A DNA stretch of 64,000 bases, taken from positions 33,783,141-33,847,140 of the forward strand of contig JACGWO010000006.1 of assembly GCA_034509735.1 (NCBI GenBank), written 5' to 3'. The translations under genes and the position numbers were made by a program. Within the stretch, counting starts at the first letter, position 1. Each line of letters starts with the position of its first letter. The DNA comes from Sesamum alatum (taxonomy: Eukaryota; Streptophyta; Magnoliopsida; Lamiales; Pedaliaceae). Below are positions 21,827 to 32,951 of the stretch, one piece after another. The notes beneath the pieces were generated by a model, which worked only from the letters and a program-made list of their open reading frames with translations, did no database searches and was not told where the DNA came from.

Positions 21827-22735
21827 ATGTCTAAGAACCCGTTAACCATGATTCTTGAGACTAACAAATTCAACGGAACGAACTACTCGGACTGGCTGAG
21901 AAACCTGAGGATTGTCCTCGGTTTCGAGAACCAAGGCTACATCTTGGACAAGCCGCCACCGAGCAACTTACCGGAGGGGTCCACGCCTGAAGAACGTTTG
22001 ACGTTCGAGAAATGGCATGAGGACAACCGGAAAGTACGCAGTATCATACTGGCTTCGATGTCTAACGACATCCAGAAGCAGTATGAGAGGCTGGACAACG
22101 TCTCCGCCATAATGCTCCGCATGAATGAGGTTTATGCGGTTCCGGATAGGCATATTAGATATGCCGCCACAAAAGCAATCTTTGGCACCAAGCTCGCTGA
22201 AGGAGCGTCTGTACAGAGTCATGGGGTCAAGATGCTCTCCCTAGTGGAGAAACTCGAGGACCTTAAAGCTGGGCTTAACAATGACACGTACATTGACGTG
22301 ATCCTCCAGTCGCTTCCTCCATCCTATGACCCGTTTGTTGTAAACTACAACATGAACGGACTTGAGAAGTCTATTCATGAGTTGATCAACATGCTGGTCC
22401 AATACGAGGCAAAGACCCACAAGTCGGCGCTGGCGGTATTGATAGGAGAGGCTTCGACGTCCAAGGCGAATGGCAAGAGGGCCGGACGCTGGAAGAGGAA
22501 GAAGGGCAAAGGGAAGACGGTTGTGGCCCCTGCTCACGCTCCGGGCGTCCCTGTTGCTCCGGTTGGACCAAGCAAAGGGAAAGGGAAGGCCCGTGGTTCT
22601 CAGCGGTCCAAGGCAAATGATGTCTGCATGCATTGCCAAGGGAAAGGGCATTGGAAGAGGGAGTGCCCACAACTCCTCTCCAACCCAGGTGTGTTTGTGG
22701 TTGAAGTTAATATGATTACTAATTCTGCTTCATGA
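21827..22735 (+). CDS. gag: gag protein of Copia-1, ends at an in-frame TGA before pol
   Basis: 302 residues from ATG 21,827. Residues 1-200 match the copia gag (UBN2-type) fold, with opening text TNKFNGTNYSDWLRNLR and later LQSLPPSYDPFVVNYNM. Residues about 215-260 are a lysine- and alanine-rich basic linker. A CCHC zinc knuckle (CMHCQGKGHWKREC, about residue 263-276) binds RNA. The frame continues without shift into the protease, but codon 22,733-22,735 is TGA where the sister element Y has TGG (Trp). So this is a nonsense change that ends gag, not a designed gag stop. Start and length suit the family. It is the only full-length intact domain in Copia-1 and could still supply particle protein. 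Confidence 0.85.
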   Translation: MSKNPLTMILETNKFNGTNYSDWLRNLRIVLGFENQGYILDKPPPSNLPEGSTPEERLTFEKWHEDNRKVRSIILASMSNDIQKQYERLDNVSAIMLRMNEVYAVPDRHIRYAATKAIFGTKLAEGASVQSHGVKMLSLVEKLEDLKAGLNNDTYIDVILQSLPPSYDPFVVNYNMNGLEKSIHELINMLVQYEAKTHKSALAVLIGEASTSKANGKRAGRWKRKKGKGKTVVAPAHAPGVPVAPVGPSKGKGKARGSQRSKANDVCMHCQGKGHWKRECPQLLSNPGVFVVEVNMITNSAS

Positions 22736-23185
22736 GTATTGGATACCGGGTGTGGTGCTCACATCTGCAATGATTTGCAGGCACTGCAAAGAAGCAGAAG
22801 GCTAACCAAGGATGAGATGATCCTGAGGCTAGGCGATGGCAAGGCCGTTGCTGCGGAGGCCGTAGGATCACTAGAGTTAGCCATTAGTAGTCATGTTAGG
22901 ATTGTACTGAACGACTGTTTCTATGTACCTAGCATGATTAAAAATATTGTTTCCATCCCGGTCCTTGATAAGGAGGGATATGAATTTACCATCAATAAAA
23001 ACGGTTTTTTTCATTATCAAAGATGGTATTTGTCATTTGCTTGGTACATTGGTCAACGGTCTGTACATACTTCAACAGTCTAATTGGATTATGACTGCAG
23101 AACACAAATGAAAACGTGATGATCATAATAATGCACAGATATGGCATGCGAGGTTAGGTCATATCTCTAAAGATAGGATAAGAAG
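22736..23185 (+). pseudogene. Copia-1 protease and pre-integrase linker, broken
   Basis: The catalytic motif VLDTGCGAHICN sits at the start, directly after the TGA. The aspartic protease frame runs to 23,083 through a CFYVPSMIKNIVSIPVLD segment. A frameshift near 23,010 (against the colinear Y element) and a TGA near 23,107 destroy the link to the integrase. The protease would cut the polyprotein. The D-T-G triad itself is intact. Confidence 0.85.
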
Positions 23186-24050
23186 GTTGGTGGACTCAAA
23201 GAGTCTAGAAATAGACGATTTGGACAACCTACCGACCTGCGAATCCTGTCTAAAGGGAAAGATGACCAAGAAACCCTTTGTTGGACAAAGTACGCTAGCC
23301 AGTGGTCTGTTGGATTTGATCCATACAGATGTCTGTGGTCCACTAAATACTCAGGCTAGAGGTGGGTACTCGTACTTCATAACCTTTACCGATGATCACT
23401 CACGGTATGATTATGTTTACCTGATGAGGTACAAGTCTGAAGCCTTTGGAAGGTTTAAGGAATACAGACTTGAAGTAGAGAACCAAACCGGTCGAAAGAT
23501 CAAAGCCCTTCGGTCAGACCGAGGTGGAGAGTATTTGAGTGGTGAGTTTACTGATTATCTAAAAGAGAATGGGATTCTCTCTCAGTAGACCCCTCCTGGA
23601 ACACCGCAGCTTAATGGTGTGTCTGAAAGGAGGAATCGGACCTTGTTGGACATGGTCCGATCCATGATGAGTTTTACCGAACTACCCCTTTCCTTCTGGG
23701 GATACGCTCTTGAGACGGCGGCCAAAGTTTTGAACTTGGCGCCATCTAAAAGGTATCCCAGACGCCATATGAGATATGGCATGGCAAGCCTGCCTCCTAC
23801 AAATACTTGAAAGTGTGGGGTTGCCCTGCATATGCAAGAGATTAGTGGGAGATAAACTGGACTCGAGGTCTAGTTTATGCAGGTTCATCGGCTATTCGAA
23901 AGAAACTGCGGGGTATTATTTCTATGATCCCTCCGAGCAAAATGTTTTTGTCTCGCGAAACGCAGTGTTCTTGAAAAAAGGTTTTCCATCTGATAGTCGA
24001 CGCGATGAGGTAGCCTTGAGGAATCAAGTGAGGTACCCCATGAGGCGGCA
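23186..24050 (+). pseudogene. Copia-1 integrase, broken
   Basis: The zinc region (WHARLGHIS...CESCLKGK, H-H-C-C) begins near 23,142, followed by the integrase core: first Asp in HTDVCGP, second in LRSDRGGEY, and Glu in NGVSERRNR. So the D-D-E set is kept. A TAG at 23,586-23,588 replaces the Trp codon found in Y, and a frameshift near 23,750 separates the core from the C-terminal half (CRFIGYSKETAGYYFYDP, frame to 24,054). Confidence 0.88.
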
Positions 24051-25742
24051 GTGACATCTGAGCTAGTGGTTCCCACTGATATTGTTCCAGTCCTCCGTAG
24101 GTCGGCCAGAGTATCCCATGCACCTGATAGCTATGGATTTCTGGGCCTGACCGGTCAGTTGGATAATGATCCAAAGACATACGGAGAAGCGATGTCGGAC
24201 ATCGATTCGGACAAGTGGCTTGAGGCCATGAAATCCGAGGTGGACTCGATGGGTACAAACAAGGTTTGGACCCTAGTAGATCCACCCAAAGGGATTAAAC
24301 CCGTAGGGTGTAAATGGGTCTACAAACGTAAGCTTGGAGCTGACGGGGAGGTTACAACTTTCAAGGCTAGGCTTGTGGCGAAAGGTTACACTCAGCGACC
24401 CGGGGTCGATTTTGAGGAAACCTACTCGCCTGTAGCAATGGCCAAGTCCATTCGGATACTGCTTGCCATAGCAGCATGGTATGACTATGAAATATGGCAG
24501 ATGGACGTGAAAATGGCTTCCTCAATGGTTTCGTAGAGGAAGAGATCTATATGGATCAACCGGAAGGTTTCACAACTGTTGGAGAAGAGCAGAAGGTCTG
24601 CCGTCTCCAAAGGTCCATCTATGGCCTCAAACAAGCTTCCCGAAGCTGGAACATACGTTTTGATGAAGTCATACTGGGATATGATTTCATCAAGAATGAG
24701 TCCGATCCTTGTGTATACAAGAAGATCAGTGGGAGCTCAGTTGTGTTTTTGGTGCTTTACGTGGATGACATCTTGCTCATTGGGAATGATGCTAAGATGT
24801 TGGGTACCACTAAAGCTTGGTTATCAACGCAATTCTCCATGAAGGATATGGGCGAGGCATCCTACATCCTTGGCATCAAGATCTACAAGGATAGATCTAA
24901 AAGGATGTTAGGGATGGTCCAGTCCTCGTACATTGAGAAAGTCTTGAAGAGATTCAAGATGGAGAACTCAAAACGAGGATTCCTTCCTATGAGGCATGGA
25001 ATTAAGTTATCCAAGAGGCAGTCTCCTAAGACTGATGAGGAGCTTAAAAGGATGTTGGACATCCCCTATGCTTCAGCCGTAGGCGACATACAGTATGTTG
25101 TTCAGTGCACTAGACCTGATGTGGCTTTCGCTTTGAGCGTAACTAGCTGATATCAGTCGTGTGCCGGGGAGGCACACTGGAGTGCAGTCAAGACTATCCT
25201 AAAGTACCTGAAAAGGACTAAGGACATGTTCTTGATCTACGGCGGTGGAGAATTGATACTGGAAGGCTATAGCGACGCTAGCTTCCAGTAGGATGACGAT
25301 GATGCCAAGTCTCAGTATGGTTTTGTATTTAGGCTAAATGGTGGCGTGGTTACTTGGAAGAGTTCCAAGTAGGCTACCACGGCGGACTCCACCATAGAGT
25401 TTCTGAATACATAGCAGCTTCGGAAGCTGCTAAGGAGTGGTTTGGTTGATGAGCTACATCCAAGGGTTGGATGTAGTACCTAGCATTGCTAAGCCTATAA
25501 TTATCTTTTATGATAACAACGGGACGATAGCGCTAGCAAAGGAACCGAGATCTCATCACGATCCAAGCATATTCTTAGATGCTACCATCTCTTAGAGAGA
25601 TGAATAGCAGGAGTGACGTTCGGTTTGGACTGAGTCAGCTCCGCAGAAAACATAGCAGATCCACTTGCTAAGCCCATGTCGCAAGTTGCCCATACTCACC
25701 ATCTGAATAAGAGGTTTGAGGTCAATGGGTGATTGGCTTTAG
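24051..25742 (+). pseudogene. Copia-1 reverse transcriptase and RNase H, broken
   Basis: RT starts with the ...VLRRSARVSH... linker and runs [29 protein letters not shown] one-base loss near 24,514 shifts the frame at the MDVKTAFLNG segment. RT resumes with YGLKQASRSW and the catalytic YVDDILLIGND. RNase H follows but is cut by TGA (25,148-25,150), TAG near 25,289 and near 25,369, and more lesions beyond. The end corresponds to the TAG at 25,740-25,742. Several stops fall on Trp codons, as expected from cytosine deamination on the other strand. Confidence 0.88.
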
Positions 25743-25743
25743 G

Positions 25744-25756
25744 TCAAGTGGGAGAT
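25744..25756 (+). other. polypurine tract of Copia-1
   Basis: The purine-rich AAGTGGGAGA directly before the TG of the 3' LTR is the usual plus-strand primer. The same AAGTGGGAGAT precedes the 3' LTR of element Y (36,104-36,115), and a mutated form precedes that of X. Confidence 0.8.
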
Positions 25757-27976
25757 TGTTAGAATAGGTGACCAGAAAGCCAATAGGTTTGGCAATTTGT
25801 AACCTATCCGATAACTTGATGTGAATGTAATATTATTATGTGATGAATAAGATGAGTATTCGTCACCAATGGTATCTTCTTTGTTGCGCTCATCTTACAT
25901 TTGTTAAAACGGTGTTTAACTTATATCGCAACAAAGCCCGCAGACCATGGATAACAACTCGTGCAGTTGGGCCACGCATTGGATGGTGGTCATGAAACCA
26001 ACTGATTAAGAGTTGGGTCTGAAACGTTCCAAGTCGAGGACCTCGAGACAGGGCATCGAGAGTCCTATTGAGACTTGCGTCAAGAGTCGTGTTTATTGGA
26101 TGAGTGTCGTGTTTCATCGGCGACAGGCGTGGGACGCCTACACGATCTTGATGGGTTGGTCGACTGGGGTCGAGACGACTGGACTGACTCGCGGGGATCA
26201 TCATATGGAAGCCTTGGAGGCTTGGTCGGTATGATTGGTTTTCCCCGGTTCCGATAGTACGGGAGTAATCCTCAGACTTGAGGGATCATGGCAGTCGCGT
26301 GCACAGGACGGCTGTATCTTGGATCTGGCAAGAGGTAATCATTCTGTAAGATGATTATCATAAGCCTTGTCCAGTGCAGTCAGAATGTGTAGCAAGGACG
26401 GTGGATTCCAAGAAGAGGATCCGTCCCCTGTCAGTATGTGACAGAGGTATCTCCTATGCACTCGGAGACACGTTCATGCTGTTTGAAGCTGTGGCCACAG
26501 TGGTTGGTCGAACAGGGAATGGTTTCCTGTGTCGACGCAATGAAGCATACGTGGTCTCGAGTATTAAGCATAGATGCCTAGTCAAGGATGGGAACCGACG
26601 CCCAATTCCATACCCTAGACTAAGGCCGGGAGACGGTAGATGGAAGGATCGTACCCGTACGGAATCGGCGCCTAAATGTTCACGCCAATTCACCTAGTCT
26701 CTAGTGCCATGGACCGTTGCTAGACGGCCACCCATGGTAACGGGCCCTTGTGGGACACGGGCCCAAGTCTAGCTGAGGGTGAACCTAAAGGGTCACACAC
26801 AAATCACCGAGGAGGTTGAGAGATCGACTTGGAGTCAATCTGGAAGGATAAAATAAGTAATTGGATTGCTTAAGGGAAAGTCCATTGGATGGACGGGCCG
26901 ATATTGTATCGGGCTTTCATTTAATCGGTAAATTGGATTTTCGATTAAATATGAAAAGTTGAGATGTTGAGACGTTGGATCTTTTAATTGGATTAAAAGA
27001 TCAACGGGAATAATTTAAGTGGACATTAAATTGGATTTAATATTGGGTTCGTCGTAATTGGATTACGATAAAACCCGGTCCGTTAAATTATACCCGAGAG
27101 GAGAAATAATTCCTAATTTTGAATAGGAAGAAGTTGAACTTCTTCACTTAATTAAATATGGCCGACATGCTCCCTTGGAGGAAGCAAAATCAGCCATGTT
27201 TCATGCTAGGTGGTATGTTGACTTGTTTCTTTTGGAAAGAGACAAATCAACTCCAATCAAGCTCTTCCCTTTTGGTATGATTTGATCATACCATAAATTT
27301 TGGTAGGCTTGATTGAAAAATTGATGGTGATTGATTGGAATGAATCTAGACATCCTTGGATGAACCTAGACACATTCCAATAATCACATTAATTATGTAT
27401 ATATATTAGAATATACAACACCTAGCATAAGTGATTCATTATTCATCTTTTTCTAGGAAAAAGAGAAAAAAAAAAATCCTCTTCTCTCTCTCAAAATTTC
27501 GTGCTCCCTCCCTCTCTTACACTTGTGTTCTTCACTTGATTTTGAATCAAGAAGAAGAACAAAGTAAGTTTAAGAGAACACTAATTCATAGTGTTCTTCT
27601 CTTAAACCGATTCCTTCCTAAACCCGTTCTTTTCTAGCAAGAAGAACGTGTGTTTCTTCCGGTGTGGTGTGGATCACCTTTGGAGAATCCATACGTTTGG
27701 ATTTCGTGAGCATTCCGGAGAAGGAACAATGCTAGTAGCCGGGAGCATACGCTAAACAATCAAAGGTAACGGTTTATTACGTTTTGATTGATTTCATTTG
27801 TATATCTATGCCCTATGTGTTTAAATATATGTTTTAATATTTACACATCCTACATCAAACGCCCGGTTGAGCACCCAAGGGTACACCCCTTGGGATTTGC
27901 GTATTTTGAATTTGATTTAAATTTACGCAATTTCTCGCTTCCGCTCGTGCTCCCGGGCGGATCCGCTTGTCCTTCA
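25757..27976 (+). repeat. 3' LTR of Copia-1
   Basis: 2,220 bp, TG...CA, about 99% identical by eye to the 5' LTR. The difference near the right end (loss of TTTCTCGC-type text) is an indel in a CTCGCTTT repeat. The terminal hairpin here is stronger than in the 5' copy: CCCAAGGG (27,874-27,881) and CCCTTGGG (27,887-27,894) around the loop TACAC. Confidence 0.93.
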
Positions 27977-28112
27977 ACCCCATCATCATATGATACCATA
28001 CAACACACAACTCGTATGATATCCCATCATCAATCATATCACACAGCACACAACTTGTATGATATGTCACATCATCTCCATTAACCATTGACAACACACA
28101 GTTCGTCATTAA
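27977..28112. repeat. degenerate minisatellite at the Copia-1 target
   Basis: Imperfect units built on CACAACACACAACTCGTATGATA are repeated with CATCATCAATCATATCA spacers, three or four times on this side and once on the left of Copia-1 (17,717-17,742). The TSD ACCCC lies within it. Confidence 0.55.
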
Positions 28113-29504
28113 TCATATCATCATAAAGCCATTGTAGTATGCCCCCCAGTTAGTAAGCTATCTCTTTATCTCAATACATAATATTCTCATCAATAATCTC
28201 ATCATTCGTCTTCATTCAACAATCAAATCTCATCAGTAACACACAATCATTCATCTGACTTTCGTACACCATAACCATATATAAACACATAATAACAATT
28301 CCACAAAGCAACCATATAATCCAGACAAAAACTCAATCATTAACAATCATGTGTACCAACAACATATATATAAATATAATTTAATTAACTATACTTACCG
28401 CAAATCCCGAAACGATTACGTTAATAGGAGGAGCTATACAAGCCTGTACGTTATCCCCGTGTCCTATAATAGGATATAATATGTATAATCGTTATATCAA
28501 AATATCGTAAGTTCTAGATAAAATATTATATAATATTCATACATTTTCCATCAATATTTTAATATTTTATTTTTATTGAAATTTGAATCTCCGTTTCATT
28601 TTCTTCTCAACAACTAGACATATAGGCTTTCTGGATATATATCTAATTTCTCTATTAACTCATAAGAGTTTTTTTTTTATCAAACCCCTCATATTTTTAT
28701 AACTACCGTTATTCTTAAGATCCATAGATGAAATTATTATAATCTCATTTCCTTTTTCATAAATACAATATTTCTCAAATATAATTTTCTAATATTTCTC
28801 AAACATAATTTTCACTATTCATATTAATTTCTGTCAATTCTTCACTATTATAATAATTATTTAAACACTAATACATACTATTAGGTATTTGGTTAATAAA
28901 CCCAATTAACTTGAGTAAATCAATTATAACTACGGCTAAAGCTAATAGATTAAATATTTCTAATTATTTGGTAGTAATATCTCAATTCTAATTAAACATA
29001 TACCTGAACACTAATTTGTATAAATACTTGGATTCATTAAATTTTCTGATTAAATACTATATTTAATAGTACAAATCATATTTAATAAATGCACTAATTA
29101 AATAATATAATTATATAAATTAATTAATAATTAAACGTAATAACCCTTACCTACCGTGCCAGTCGCTGACGAAGAAAGAAAGATTCAAAAGGTGAAAGTG
29201 AGTTAAGCTTTGGTCTTGAATTTGTATTGCAAGTGGTCATCATTTTTTCTCCCTTGAAAATTGCATAAGGCACACGTGCCCCCACTACATCCAAGATTAT
29301 CCTTGTTTTCAATATTTTTTTTTCAAATAACTTTGTTTAAATTACAATTTAGTTCTCAAACTTCTAAATATATATAATTGACCCTAAACACTTTATAAAG
29401 TTTTAATTTTGTCCCTTCAAGTTTTAACATGTACAAATTTTAACTTATAATTCATTTGTGATTAAATTTAGATTGCATTAATAATTATCAATTAATCCCA
29501 CAAT
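28113..29504. other. unassigned AT-rich block right of Copia-1
   Basis: No ORF, RNA gene or known repeat boundary recognised. It probably belongs to the same unknown insertion as 17,061-17,746. A GC-richer patch near 29,150-29,190 and another near 28,400-28,470 are the only non-AT-rich parts. Confidence 0.35.
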
Positions 29505-30343
29505 TATGTATAAAAATTTATAGATGCTACAGTTTTCCTAATACTTTGTTTGGGATACAAAAGATAAGATTTGGGGAACAAGGAATTGTAGCACTGTAGT
29601 TGGATAGGTAACTAATACCAGTCGCGTTAAGGGCAATCGTTACTATTTGAGAATCCTTTTGCAAAATTTTAAAGGATCAACATTTTTTGATTCTTTGAAA
29701 ACTATATGGGGTAAATATGATGATATATTTCGAGATGTGGCTGCAAGTTTATGGTTATTAAATTCAGACAATTTTTTAGAAGAATGTCGTGAAGAAGCAT
29801 CTCAATATCAGATGCCTTATTTTAAGAAGACTTTTCTCTACAATCTTAATATACTATTCTCTAGCGAATCCAACAAAATTATTTGAAAAAATTTAAAACT
29901 CATATGCCAAAAGATTTTTGTCAGCAAGGTTATTTATCTGAACATGAAATAGAAATAAACACATTACAAGAAATTAATGAATTTTTGGAAACTTTAGGCA
30001 GATCTTTGAAAGAATTCCATCTTCCTTTTATCCTCATGAACTTTTTCAATTCAGATAAATTTATAAAAGAGTACAATCATGAGAGAAACATAGAAGTTTC
30101 ATAAGTTGATCCACTTTCAATCAAGAGACTAAATGATGATAAGAGCCACGCATTTAATATTATTATTGAAATGATTTACTCAAGTTTAAGTGGCATCTAT
30201 TTTATAGATGGATTGGGAGGAAATGGAAAAACCTTCTTATGGTGTGCTCTTATTTCTGATATGAGTTCAAGAGGCTATTTCAGTTGCTGTAGCAACTTTT
30301 GGAGTAGCAGCTGCGTTGTTGCTTGGAGGTCAAACAACACATT
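29505..30343 (+). pseudogene. Helitron helicase fragment, N-terminal part (PIF1-like)
   Basis: The text runs YFVWDTKDKIWGTRN, then GNRYYLRILLQNFKGSTFFD, EECREEASQYQMPYF, and after two frame changes the Walker A motif GLGGNGKTFLW (about 30,207-30,240), followed by a GVAAALLLGGQ-type segment. This is the Rep-to-PIF1-helicase junction of plant Helitron proteins. The helicase would unwind DNA during rolling-circle transposition. It breaks exactly at the insertion point of copia X and continues at 46,837. Stops and shifts show it is dead. Confidence 0.82.
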
Positions 30344-31851
30344 TGTTAGAATAGGTGACCGTGAAACCAATTTGATTGGGCTTATGTAACCTGTTTATGA
30401 GAATAATGGAATAAATAAAATTGTTTTGAATAAAAGTAATGTTCAGTTTCTGGCATTTCATACTTTGATTGTGTTCACTTAATTTTGTATTACTGTTCAA
30501 TGCACAAGAAAAGCCCATAGACCGGATGCGTTAATCCAAGAGGCTGGACTACGCATAGGTTGGCAGTCATGAATCCAGCCTCTGGGGATCGGTCTGAAAC
30601 CCTCCAAGTTAAGGACCTCGAAATTGCAGTATCGAGGGTCCAAACGAGACTTGCACTAAGGATTGCAATCGTGTTTCATCGAAAAAATGACGAGGGTCGT
30701 CCATGCAATATTAGTGGTTAGTTGGCTCGGTGCCAGCGGATTGAGGTGACTCACGGGAATCGTTATATTGAAAAACCTTGAGTGGGTTGGTAGGTAAGAC
30801 TCGTATTCCCGGTTCCAATAATACGAGATTAGTCCTCGGACTTGAGGAACTAGGGCAGTCACATACACACCATGCCTGTGTCATAGATTTGGCGAAAGGC
30901 TACCGAGTCGAAAGACTTGGTTGCTATAAGCTCTATCTAGTGCAGTCAGAATATGTAGTGTGGACGGTGAGTTCCAAGAGAGAATCCGTCTCCTGTTAAC
31001 GTATGATGGTAGTGTCTCACTTACACTCTGAGACTCGTTCCCTATAAAAACTGTGGCCATAGTGACTGAACAGTGGAATAGGATCTAGTGACATTTTCAG
31101 TGGGTGAATGAGTAAAGGCTTAAATCAAGAATGGGGACTGACGTCCAAATTCCATAACCTAGATTATAGCTGTGAGATGGTAGACGGAAGGACCGTACTC
31201 GTATGTATTTGGGAGCCTAAATGTTCATGCCATAATTTCAACTAATCTCGGGGTGAATTCCGGTCATGGAATGATTGGAGACTCGGCCAAGTCTAGCTGA
31301 AGGTGAACCTAAAGAGTCACACACAATTCAATGGAAGTGAATGAATTAATTTGGAATTAATTTGGGGGGATGGGATAAATTTTATTAGATTAAGTTGGCC
31401 CTCTTTGGGAGTATCAAGCCTTTGAGATTAATTGGATTAATTAAGGTTTTATTCATAAATTAGATTTATAAAATTAGGGGATGGTCTATTTCCCTTGTAA
31501 TTAGATTAAAGAGGTGGAAATATTTATTTGAGCTTAAGTATTTATTAGATTTATACTAGAAGCCCATTAGGACTTTTGGACCATTTAAATTAGATTTAGA
31601 GATCCACTACATAAGGCCAATCAGGAATGGATGGACGAGATTTAATCTAGGGGCTAGATGAGATGAAGGGCTAGGATTAAGTTTGACTTAATCAAAGCAT
31701 TGGTTGACTAGGATTGGACTAGGTCAAATCCTAATAGTCATCAAAGTGTGTCTCTTTTGTAGAGATTGAGTAGGAATGGTAATACTACTCTATATAAACT
31801 CAAAACACACACACAACACACAATACCTTACTCTCATCTCACACAAAAAAA
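30344..31851 (+). repeat. 5' LTR of X, part 1
   Basis: Starts TGTTAGAATAGGTGACCG and follows the 3' LTR of X (44,833 on) to the CTCATCTCA...CAAAAA site where Y entered. A TATA box, TATATAA, lies at 31,791-31,797 before a CAAAACACACACAC tract. The CCATGG hairpin block present in the other LTRs is deleted here (near 31,230-31,262). Confidence 0.88.
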
Positions 31852-32447
31852 TGTTAGAATAGGTGACTGTGAAGCCAATCTGATTGGACTAATGTAACCT
31901 ATGTCTGAACAATTTTAGTGTTTTAATAAATTGTAATGAATAAGAAAGTGATATTAATTTGGCTTAATACTTTTTTTGTGTTCACTTAATGCTTTACGTT
32001 AATTGTTCGCTGCACAAGCAAATCCCACAGACTGAAAACACATTCCGAGAACTGGAACTGCGCATTAGATGGTGGTTCATAAAATCAGTTTCTCCGGATC
32101 GATCTGAAATACTTCAAGTCAATGAATCTCGAGATAGGATATCGAGAATCCGTGTGAGACTTGCACTAAGCATTTGCAGTCGCGTTTCATCGAGAAGTGA
32201 CGAGGCTCGTCTATGCAATGTTAGTGGGTCAGCCAACTAGGTGCTGCTGACTGAGGTGACTCGTGGGAACCGTCATATGAAAAACCTTGAGTAGGGCCAG
32301 TCAGGTATGACTTGTATTCCCGGTTCCAACAGTATGAATTGATCCTTGGACTTGAGGGAACACTGAGATCACCTACACACCGTTCGTGTATCTTAGGTAT
32401 GGCGAAAGGCTGCCAAGTCGAGTAACTTAGTAGTCGTAAGCCCTATC
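31852..32447 (+). repeat. truncated 5' LTR of Y
   Basis: Colinear with 36,116-36,709 of the 3' LTR, differing at about one base in ten. Ends abruptly at GCCCTATC, after which gag text begins. Confidence 0.87.
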
Positions 32448-32951
32448 AAGATTCTTACCATGATGGAAAAGCTCAAAGAGCTCAAAGCTGGGCTCAATAA
32501 GGAGATGTACATTGATGTGATCCTTCAGTCACTCCCACCCTCCTTCGACCAATTCATTGTTAACTACAACATGAATACTCTTGAGAAGGGTATCCATGAG
32601 TTGATCAATATGTTGGTGCAATACGAGGAAACGACCAAAAAGTCTGCGTCGTCGGTATTGTTTGGAGAGGCTTCGACTTTCAAAATGAAAGGCAAGGGTG
32701 CCGGACGTTGGAAAAGGAATAGGGGAAAGGGAAAGGCCGTCAAAGCCGCTACCAACACTAAGAATGTTCCCGTTGCCAAGGTGGGGAAAGACAAAGGAAA
32801 AAGGAAGGTTAGCTCAAAGCAACAGTTGAGGGCAAATGATATATGTATTCATTGCTGTGAGAAAGGGCATTGGAAGAGGGATTGCCCCAAACTCCTCTCC
32901 AAGCAAGGTATATTTGTGATTGAGGTTAATATGGTTACTAACTCTGCCTCT
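32448..32951 (+). pseudogene. Y gag, C-terminal part
   Basis: Gag text begins in frame at the junction. The apparent start codons at 32,460 are internal codons matching the K-x-L-T-x-x-x-K-L stretch of the X and Copia-1 gags, so about 130 N-terminal residues are missing. Present are LQSLPPSFDQFIVNYNMN, a lysine-rich basic segment, and an intact CCHC knuckle (CIHCCEKGHWKRDC, 32,844-32,885). The frame runs on into the protease through TGG, the codon that is TGA in Copia-1. Confidence 0.85.

Larger units (their letters stand above)
17747..27976 (+). mobile_element. Copia-1: Ty1/copia element with complete boundaries
   Basis: Two 2.2-kb LTRs starting TGTTAGAATAGG and ending CCTTCA flank a 5.8-kb interior with PBS, leader, gag, pol and polypurine tract. 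A perfect 5-bp TSD, ACCCC, lies at 17,742-17,746 and 27,977-27,981. By eye the LTRs differ at only about 25 sites plus a few indels (about 1%), so insertion is recent. Yet the polyprotein is badly broken, so it was probably moved by proteins from another copy. It entered a small CACACAACACACAACTCG repeat block. Confidence 0.93.

Noticed and set aside
22733..22735. Programmed gag stop as a designed feature
   Set aside because: Sister element Y has TGG at this codon and Copia-1 carries many other nonsense changes, so mutation is the simpler reading. Kept as a testable finding only.
29883..30389. Host PIF1 helicase gene
   Set aside because: The fragment is preceded by Helitron Rep-linker text and followed by an RPA-like segment. 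It is full of stops, so a dead Helitron is more likely than a host helicase.
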